Assembly: GCA_039000515.1 (NCBI GenBank)
Contig: JBCFYV010000001.1
Coordinates: 12,935,928-12,999,927, forward strand
Direction of reading: 5' to 3'
Source: Timema cristinae
Taxonomy: Eukaryota; Arthropoda; Insecta; Phasmatodea; Timematidae
DNA: 64,000 nucleotides
The notes below the pieces were generated by a model. That model did not search any database. It was not told where the DNA came from and saw nothing but the letters and a program-made list of their open reading frames with translations. The number at the start of each line of letters is the position of its first letter. Within the stretch, counting starts at the first letter, position 1. Made by a program: the position numbers and the translations under genes. This document shows positions 57,091 through 64,000 of the stretch, piece after piece.

Positions 57091-60000
57091 CTTTATAATA
57101 ATAATAATAAAAAAAAAATTTTAGTTGATTCCAAACAAATGTTCTTGAAACAAGACAGCATAAAACATAACCCAGCTAAAAGCTCAATAGTTAAAGAAAC
57201 TATTATGAACTCCATTTTAAATGTTTACTTAGGACCTTCAAACACAGATTTTGATGAGTCAATGTGATTAAGATGGAGATGTTCGGAAGGAGAGGAAAGG
57301 TCAGAGTTTTTGCAGTTCTTGTATAAAAACTTTTTTTTGTCAAATTTAAAAAAATATTTCTCCAGTAGAAACATAAAAGAGTTTTTGATTCACACGGTAA
57401 TATCAAGATTTCTTGAATAGGGTGTCCTGGGATCTAATGACAACTTTTTATCTTCATTTAAAAGGATTGTCATCTAATGCAGCTAAGTTTTATGCTCTTG
57501 AGAGATATTCAACAACTGTTGATATTATCACCATGTGGAGAAAATGAAACTCTTTTATGTTTTTACCGGAGCAATATTTGATTTTGACACAAAAAAAAGT
57601 TTTTATCAAAACTGCAAAAATACTGTCCATTTCTCGTATCCCCTTTACCCCACCTTAGGAGTTCTTGTCTGATGGACTGGAACGATCAAGATCCCCCCTC
57701 ACCAAGGCGCCTATCCAGCTCACCGATAGCTTAAACACAGACCACCCAATGCCATCCATAGTTGGCGAAATGGCTTGCGTCCACGGCGGGTGGTTGTCAC
57801 CCCATCCCAAAACTTCCCCATAAATATCAAAATATTCTAAAGTGAAAAAGAGCTACTTTCCAAAGCATGGTTGGAAAATTTGTTCTTGGCCAATAGAATT
57901 TTGAATTTAAACCAAGTTTTACCCTATTGTCTTGTCCGCCACAAAAAAAAAGTAGTTCCGTTTCATACATATTCACAATGTTTATTTGGAAAAAAATCTA
58001 AAATTTTGTTAATTAGCGAGCCTAAAGACAAAATGTCAGTGATACCTTTTGATATTCAGTGAGACCAAAGAAGGCCATAGAAGCGAGATTCCTCTTAGCA
58101 CTGGCGAGCATTACTCTGTCTCGTTCAGCAGCGGGCATGTAGGACCTATTGTAGCACCCCACCAGGGCCAAGTCCGCTAGCATTCGTGTCTGCCTGTAGG
58201 GCACAATATGTAATAATAGGATATAAAGTCTAACCAGCATCGGAGTGTTGGTAACTGGTAGCTACCAGGAACTACTATATCTACATCGGAGTGTTGGTAA
58301 CTGATAGCTGGCAGAAACTACTATATCTACATCGGAGTGTTGGTAACTGATAGCTAGCAGAAACTACTATATCTACATCGGAGTGTTGGTAACTGATAGC
58401 TAGCAGAAACTACTATATCTACATCGGAGTGTTGGTAACTGATAGCTACCAGAAACTACTATAGCTACATCGGAGTGTTGGTAACTAATAGCTACCAGAA
58501 ACTACTATAGCTACATCGGAGTGTTGGTAACTGATAGCTAGCAGAAACTACTATATCTACATCGGAGTGTTGGTAACTGATAGCTACCAGAAACTACTAT
58601 ATCTACATCGGAGTGTTGGTAACTGATAGCTACCAGAAACTACTATATCTACATCGGAGTGTTGGTAACTGATAGCTAGCAGAAACTACTATAGCTACAT
58701 CGGAGTGTTGGTAACTGATAGCTAGCAGAAACTACTATATCTACATCGGAGTGTTGGTAACTGATAGCTAGCAGAAACTACTATATCTACATCGGAGTGT
58801 TGGTAACTGATAGCTAGCAGAAACTACTATATCTACATCGGAGTGTTGGTAACTGATAGCTACCAGAAACTACTATAGCTACATCGAAGTGTTGGTAACT
58901 GATAGCTAGCAGAAACTACTATATCTACATCGGAGTGTTGGTAACTGATAGCTAGCAGAAACTACTATATCTACATCGGAGTGTTGGTAACTGATAGCTA
59001 GCAGAAACTACTATATCTACATCGGAGTGTTGGTAACTGATAGCTACCAGAAACTACTATATCTACTTTCATGTAAGTTACCAGGAGTCAAGCCACATGA
59101 TCTACAAAACCATACGTTGAGTTGGTGTCACTTTTGGTAGTCAAAACTTTCACAACAAACAATTTGTTTTAAATTATATTTTTCTATTTTACATTTAAAT
59201 AAGAATGTATGAAAATAATTGTTTAGAACAGGTATTTTTGTTGTTGTTAAAAATGGTTTACACACAAGATATTTTAAAAGACTACCATCTCTTCATAAAT
59301 AAATATAGCGAACCGGACGAAATAGAGGTGGTTGATGATGTCATACAAACCATATTTGGTTGTGTTCGTGCGCATGTGTTTTACCAAATAAAAATTTGTT
59401 AGTTTGAACAAATATTTTGTATGGTTCTTTCTCTAAGAAAATAAGAAAAACAAATCTTCTGCTGTACTTGTTCTGGTTATACACTTCTGTAGGTATATTA
59501 ATTAGGCTAATGTGCTAGGGACAAGGAAGGTTAAATTTAAGGGAAGTGTACCCATATTTTCATGGAAGGAGAGCGGAAAACTATTTAGGAAAAGCCACCT
59601 TCTATATAAGTTACTCAAACAGGATTCCCAGAAATTTGTTAAAATCACTTGATTTTTTTCCTGACCAAGCAGATTTCATGATGTTCCAGTTTTCCAGGTC
59701 AATGGGACACCTTGACAACTGTCCTGTCAAGGGGTTTGAACACCCACCTGTTGGCGGCAAGGTTGTGAGGGCAGTCCGTGAACTGGTCAAGAGTGACCCC
59801 CTCCCAAGACAACCCCTCATAGCAGGGGGGCAGTTCTTGTGGAGAGGCTGCGTGACCCCCACACCAGTGGCGGCTGTTCCGCCATGTGGCCCCTCGCTGG
59901 ACGTGACGGAACTCTGACAAGTAGCGGCTGATTGGTTCTCTCAGTAGAGTGATGTAGAAGTACCTTTACATCAACATCACTGGACATCAACTGAGTTTGT

Positions 60001-61009
60001 TGGCAGTATTATATAGCAGCCAGGTATTGAACCGATGGCTTGGTGACCATTTATACCCTTTTCACCCCATATTTAATATAATATGTGACAAACAAGGAAA
60101 CTAACACAAAGTTCCTTTAAAGTGTGGCTTACTTACAGGTTAGAAGTTACTTACAATTGTAAATAATTGTCTCAAACTACTTGCAACTGTAAAGAATTGT
60201 CTCAAGTTACTTACAATTGTAAATAATTGTCTAAACAGAACCACTAGAGCCTAGGTAATTAAAGTTAAATGTCATCTTGGTTAAACACTAGTGCATTCTA
60301 GTGAGCATTGATCTCACATTTCTCTGGAGGGTGATCCTGTTTAATCCAGACTAGTGTGCAATGTAAGTATTGCCAGAATTCAACGTTATAGGTGAATCCT
60401 TAACATTCACTAGCCTGTTAGGACTAATTACAGAAAGCTACTACCAATATTGGCCAACCTGCGCTTCACAGTATCTCCCTCGTTTTTGTCAAGTTCAGAA
60501 TCCACGCAACTTGTCAACTCTGTCCAATCAGCGTGCAGACCACACTTCCAGCCGGTCGAGTAGCGACTGAACAACCAGTTTTCGTTGCGGTTGGGACGGA
60601 AGCAGTAGCACCGTTTCCTCTTACGTTGGCAGGTGCAAGGGCGCTGCAGGTCCAAGTCCCTCACGAGATGTCGCCCAAAAGAGGTGCCCCCGGTCTTTTG
60701 GATGTGAAGAAACACCATCACGTCGTGGGCGTTCATGTCGAACTGGAAATTCTCGTTTAAGACTTCATCGTAGCTCATACCTGGGCTCACGATCTTATTA
60801 CTGATGGGGTCGGAATGGAGGGCCAAGGGTCTGCCCAGATTGTCGTGGATCGGGAGCCGGAACGTCCAGTCAGACCAAGTCGCGTCGCGAGAGGTTAGGG
60901 CGCAGACCTGGTCCGGGCAGAAGTAACCGAAATACACGATCCCACTGACCGCCAGTAGGATACAAATTAAAATGGCACCACGCAACTTGTTCCTGGACCG
61001 AGATTCCAT
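56773..61009 (-). CDS. Hs6st: Heparan-sulfate 6-O-sulfotransferase, four exons
   Basis: Minus-strand exons 61009-60459, 59963-59748, 58193-58046 and 57090-56773 join in frame (1233 nt, 410 aa; human HS6ST1 has about 411). The enzyme moves sulfate from PAPS to the 6-O position of glucosamine in heparan sulfate in the Golgi, tuning FGF/Wnt-type signalling. A short basic N-terminus (MESRSRNKLR) precedes a type II membrane anchor (residues about 11-30). The PAPS 5'-phosphosulfate loop is HIQKTGGTSFGRH (102-114). CGLHADWTEL has the conserved His (about 159), the proposed catalytic base. The 3'-phosphate region is LLREPISRYLSEFRHVQRG, with Glu where relatives usually have Asp. Sequons NRS and NTT occur in the lumenal part. 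Upstream in-frame ATGs at 61093 and 61180 would lengthen the cytoplasmic tail to sizes unusual for the family, so I prefer 61009. Confidence 0.94.
57266..57658. mobile_element. Foldback MITE in sulfotransferase intron 3
   Basis: Two arms of about 110 bp (57300-57410 and 57517-57625) are inverted copies: AGTTTTTGCAGTTCTTGTAT, AAAAACTTTTTTTTGTCAAA and AACATAAAAGAGTTT recur as complements. Weaker pairing continues outwards (TAAGATGGAGAT against complement TAAGGTGGGGTA). The spacer is about 105 bp. No coding frame. Superfamily unknown. Confidence 0.85.
58046..58193 (-). CDS. Hs6st: Sulfotransferase exon 3
   Basis: Acceptor GCCCTACAG. Encodes QTRMLADLALVGCYNRSYMP through SMAFFGLTEYQK. Donor GTATCA. 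Confidence 0.95.
58238..59066. repeat. Minisatellite, 46 bp unit, in sulfotransferase intron 2
   Basis: About 18 highly uniform copies of ACATCGGAGTGTTGGTAACT, GATAGCTAGCAGAAACTAC and TATATCT. Variation is mostly TAGC/TACC and TATATCT/TATAGCT. It starts 45 bp from exon 3, so it lies at the 3' end of the intron in the gene's direction. Confidence 0.96.
59305..59450 (+). repeat. Dispersed repeat segment, partner of 3640-3760
   Basis: The plus strand encodes a short frame ending DEIEVVDDVIQTIFGCVRAH, then non-coding AACAAATATTTTGTATGGTT and CTTTCTCTAAG, shared with the inverted copy near the left end of the window. It lies within sulfotransferase intron 2, antisense to the gene. Confidence 0.6.
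59458..59602 (-). mobile_element. SINE A2, 5'-truncated, in sulfotransferase intron 2
   Basis: Tail remnant (TTGTTCTGGTTATACAC) and body (CATGGAAGGAGAGCGGAAAA, TTTAGGAAAAGCCACC) on the minus strand. The head is missing. Confidence 0.65.
59610..59712. mobile_element. Solo end of a GGTGTCC-type transposon
   Basis: On the complement, AAGGTGTCCCATTGACCTGG, AAAACTGGAA and TGGTCAGGAAA resemble the terminus of the element at 49977-51141. Only one end is present, 36 bp from the exon 2 donor. Confidence 0.45.
59748..59963 (-). CDS. Hs6st: Sulfotransferase exon 2
   Basis: Acceptor GATGTAAAG, with a weak pyrimidine tract. Encodes YFYITLLREPISRYLSEFRH, then ATWRNSRHWCGG, ELPPCYEGLSWEGVTLDQFT and DCPHNLAAN plus two bases of an Arg codon. 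Donor GTGGGT. Confidence 0.94.
60128..60235. repeat. Short tandem repeat, about 37 bp, three copies
   Basis: Three units of TTACTTACAATTGTAAATAA and TTGTCTCAAG lie in sulfotransferase intron 1. The unit contains the palindrome TTACAATTGTAA. Confidence 0.85.
60459..61009 (-). CDS. Hs6st: Sulfotransferase exon 1 (N-terminal)
   Basis: From MESRSRNKLR through the membrane anchor and PAPS loop to GDTVKR plus two bases of the next Arg codon. The donor is GTTGGC. The open frame reads past the donor into non-homologous residues, so the splice is placed by homology and phase. Untranslated leader exons may lie upstream. Confidence 0.93.
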
Positions 61010-61477
61010 TTTAATTTCATAAGTTATAGATTCTCGGAGGTAAACGGCAAAATCTCGATCGAAAACTTGCACCTCTACGCTTTTCTTTGCCATTTCTTTA
61101 TCCCAAAGTGTTGAGAACAGGAGCCATTTCAATAGGTCATGAATTGGACTCCAAGCGAGATAAACCAGAGTTTTTCTCAAACACTAAAAACATAGTTATA
61201 TCTCCTAAACACAACGATCAGTGTACAGGCGAATTTATTTTTATCACTCGTAAAACATCCAAACACCATAAAAATTGAAAGTTACCACCAGCTGAGAAGA
61301 CTCCATTTCGGAAAATTATATCAACAACACTATCTATTTCATAAACAATGACTCTAAATAGACCCAAAATAAAGATGAAACTTCCCACCATCAACAAAAT
61401 GGTTATAAAAAAAATGATGCACCAAGGCCTGATTACATAAGACCTAGAGGTCTTAACCGGAACTAGGTATACTCCAC

Positions 61478-61586
61478 TCACGGTAGGAATTACTCTATGA
61501 AAGGTCTTGTTTTCCTACCAATATCCTATTATATAATAGATTTCTGGTAGGGAAAAAGGCCTTTCAGAAAACAATTCTTACGGTGA
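61478..61586. mobile_element. 109-bp palindrome (foldback MITE) upstream of the sulfotransferase
   Basis: Arms TCACGGTAGGAATTACTCTA, TGAAAGGTCTTGTTTTCCTA and CCAATATCCTATTATA recur inverted with few mismatches around a centre at about 61532. It lies about 470 bp upstream of the sulfotransferase start on the gene's 5' side. Confidence 0.85.
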
Positions 61587-61589
61587 ACG

Positions 61590-62745
61590 GACTTTATGTG
61601 CACTCATCTTGTGATTTAGCATATTATGTTTTTAAAATTCTACATACGCACTTTAATTAACAAAGAGAGATTGTTATACAATAATTAATTTATTTGATAT
61701 AACCTCTTTATTAATTACTTCCTGTGGTAATGTAATGTTTTTTTTATCTCCAATTAAATGCATAAAAGAACCAAATTAAAGGTCATATTATGTCATCAAG
61801 ATAACTGAGCTGTGCCTACTTATTACTATGAGATGAAATTTGTGTAATTACTAGTTACTTCCCTAACCTAGCTATGGATGCTGTTAGTATTAAAACACTG
61901 GCCAACAATTTTTATATTTTCCTCTGCTGTCTAAAACTTGACACTTGATAACTAATTTCGGTATGCTGATTTCAAATATGACACTAATTTTGTTGTATCA
62001 CGTCAAGTTTTTGAACTATCGCATTCTGTATTTATCACTATGTTCTTGAAAGACTCAAACTTTTGATCACATCTTTTGGTCACAGTACACGCGGGATTTG
62101 CTGATAAAAATCTGAACAAATTATAAGTAATTCAATACTAGATCCTTATGTTATAAAAATTGTTCTCGTTCGAATAATTTGCATAACGAGTGAAATAATT
62201 GATATTATCGTTAAAAACTATTTTTTTTTAAAGCAAGGGCTTGGAATAAAACTTCTGTGGCTTCCAGGAAAGCAACCGAATGTTTTTATCAGAATATTGA
62301 GCTTCACGATTCTATGGAACTTTGAGCCGATACCCGCCAACAGAGGGCTTGAACCCTTCCCACCAATTCTCACCTCTTCTTCCGCTCCCAGCACCACGAC
62401 CAAGTCACTGTTTGTCTAGCGTTCCCCCTGGCACCTACGCTTACCTCTGTTTCAGATTGTGTGTTATTGACCTGGCTCTCTAAAGGATCTCACTCAAGAA
62501 TTACTATTTTATTTGTACAATAGTTGTGGGTTGTGAATTATGTTTGGACTATACGACACGGTGTCTTTACATTTGAGCAATACATAACCTCCTGTTTGTT
62601 GAAGGCATCATGTTTGGCAGACAAAATTGTTTTAACAGCCCAGACTCTTTTTGATATATATGTGGATGATTCTCTGTACCCAGTTAAAGAACAAGTATTA
62701 GTGACTTTGTGTGAAAAGCCTATTTGGCTTACATTCACGTAAATA
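61590..62745. other. Intergenic stretch
   Basis: AT-rich with a more GC-rich patch at 62260-62460. It may contain the sulfotransferase promoter and 5' UTR (minus strand), but no element could be recognised. Confidence 0.35.
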
Positions 62746-63190
62746 TTGGTGATCAAGACAAGTCTTGGGCTTCACACATTGTATGCAGACCCTGCGTGGA
62801 AAATTAGAAAGAATGGACAAAAGGTAAGCGAAATAAATTAGCATTTGGTATTCCAATAATATGGTGAGAGCTGAAAAATCATGTAGATGATTGCTATTTT
62901 TGCCTAGTCCAGACATCGGGTTACAATAAAATTTTTATTAAAATCATATACCCAAGTCTTGAATCAGCAATCCACCCAGTTACTCATGTAGATGAAATAC
63001 CTGTGCCTGTTTCTAACGTACCTCCATCATTCGAAGTTGAGGGGGCTATAGCAGAAGTTGTTGAACATGAAGTGAATTTTGAAGAGATGATAATACTCGT
63101 TCATGTTCTAACTCAGGGCCACAGTTTTTTAATTGGAAAGAAATGAATGACTTAGTCTTCTAAAGAGTTGTCTGAACTATTAGCTTAAAG

Positions 63191-63237
<47 letters not shown>

Positions 63238-64000
63238 AATTGAGCACAGTATGAAAATAACAAATCTATCGTAAAAGGTAATATGAACTTTTACATTACT
63301 TCAGAGTTGAAAGTGGTTTAGTTTATTGTCTTTATGATTGTGTCAGGTTTGTTAAACGCAATGGGCTTGACAAGTGTTAGGATTCAAATAAGTGGCGCCT
63401 GTTTTGGATAGTTCTAAAATTAGTCTCAAATGTATATTGCTCCACAATGGAAATATGTGTGGATCAATTCCTATTTGTCATTCAATCCATTTAAAGGAAG
63501 AATACAAAGATATTGAAAAAGTTTTAAAATTATTCAAATATAGTGACCAAAATTAGATCTCTCACTATATCTTAAAATGGCCAACTTTTAACTTAGCCAA
63601 CAAGGAGGGTACAGTAAAATCCCTTTTTTTAAGTCTTTGGGATAGTCGGGCCAGGGATAGACATTGGACTTAGGGGAACTGGCCAGTAAGAACATATTTA
63701 AAAGTTGGAAGGAAAAAAAACCCATGACCAGTCTTTAGCAGATAAGAAAAAAATTCATTTTTCTCCTCTTCACATCGAACCTGGTATCATGAAGCACTAT
63801 GTAAAAGCTTTAGATGTAGAAGGTAATTTCTTTAATAATCACACATTGTTGTATCTCATATATCCACTCAATTTTATCAACAATGTCAAAATGCCACATT
63901 GCCTTATTTGGGTGTAAGAGAGAAAGAGATACCTGTAAGTTTCTTTCTCTCCTACATAATCGTATGCAGATGACAGCTTGAAAATTTCAGCCACAGATGT
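62746..64000 (+). pseudogene. Decayed member of a dispersed uncharacterised arthropod gene family
   Basis: Conserved blocks occur in order on the plus strand: DKSWASHIVCRPCVEN (62752), WTKGKRNKLAFGIPIIW, then past a TGA, NHVDDCYFCLVQTSGYNK, YPSLESAIHPVTHVDEIPVP and FEVEGAIAEVVEHEVNFEE (to about 63087). After a gap come ISLKCILLHNGN, IPICHSIHLKEEYKDIEKVL, SLWDSRARDRHW and KKIHFSPLHIEPGIMKHYVK (63745-63810). From memory these blocks characterise a very common hypothetical protein of insect and other arthropod genomes, usually multi-copy and of unknown function, possibly mobile. Stops, frameshifts and a deletion show this copy is dead. It probably continues beyond the window. The CxxC...CYFC pattern could be a zinc-binding site. 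Confidence 0.7.
63190..63230. repeat. TA microsatellite
   Basis: About 19 uninterrupted TA units inside the decayed gene copy, in the gap between its two conserved halves. Confidence 0.95.

Noticed and set aside
56671..57267. 198-aa plus-strand frame
   Set aside because: It is antisense to the last exon of the sulfotransferase, and its 3' third runs into AT-rich intron.
59546..59917. 123-aa plus-strand frame and a second minus frame
   Set aside because: Both overlap sulfotransferase exon 2 in the wrong frame or strand; the reading with family similarity is the minus-strand exon.
61218..61481. 87-aa minus-strand frame with a hydrophobic segment (RPWCIIFFITILLMVGSFIF)
   Set aside because: It looks like a membrane segment, but it is AT-driven, has no homology I recognise and does not splice plausibly into the sulfotransferase. 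It could be revisited with transcripts.

Overview
This is eukaryotic nuclear DNA, AT-rich and crowded with repeats. It is most likely from an arthropod, perhaps a hemipteran-type insect; that guess rests only on the mix of mobile elements and the divergence of the genes, so it is soft. The genes have GT-AG introns. There is no operon-like packing, CRISPR array, bacterial ribosome-binding site or plausible true tRNA gene.

I could build three protein-coding genes exon by exon. (1) 21310-22097, plus strand: a two-exon small heat-shock (alpha-crystallin domain) protein of 178 aa, with an Arg-rich, presequence-like N-terminus and a C-terminal IPI motif. A 32-bp minisatellite starts a few bases after its stop codon. 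(2) 28332-33665, plus strand: a five-exon SPRYD7 (SPRY domain-containing protein 7) gene of 197 aa. (3) 61009-56773, minus strand: a four-exon heparan-sulfate 6-O-sulfotransferase of 410 aa, a type II Golgi membrane enzyme. A decayed copy of a dispersed, uncharacterised arthropod gene family runs off the right edge (62746-64000).

The rest is mostly mobile DNA. tRNA-derived SINEs dominate. Families A and A2 (heads CTCGGTGGCGTAG and CTTCGGTGGCC...) and family B (head CCTGGTGGTCTAGGGGTAAGG) have different heads but share one 3' tail, which contains a small stem-loop (ACCCGAACGGGT) and a TAATAAT-type microsatellite. Several copies have clean 10-12 bp target-site duplications. A separate family C has its own tail. 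Non-LTR retrotransposon wreckage lies at 2815-2990, 9772-11345, 42050-43655 and 49170-49250. DNA transposons include a PIF/Harbinger deletion derivative, several hAT-like elements (one with a perfect 8-bp duplication), a pogo/Tigger-like transposase pseudogene, a mariner-like element nested in another transposon, foldback MITEs and two non-autonomous Helitrons.

Minisatellites are the other main component: 1-372, 16000-16255, 17622-18690 (alternating long and short monomers), 21597-21790, 22104-22775, 23040-23775 and 58238-59066 (46-bp unit inside a sulfotransferase intron). The three genes have unrelated roles (protein folding, an ill-defined SPRY protein, heparan sulfate modification) and show no sign of acting together. 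I found no convincing new multi-gene system. The most interesting items are the transposon-in-transposon-in-satellite nest at 49800-51300, the two SINE insertions that reused one target, the minisatellite-fused heat-shock gene, and a dispersed repeat that keeps a short peptide reading frame.
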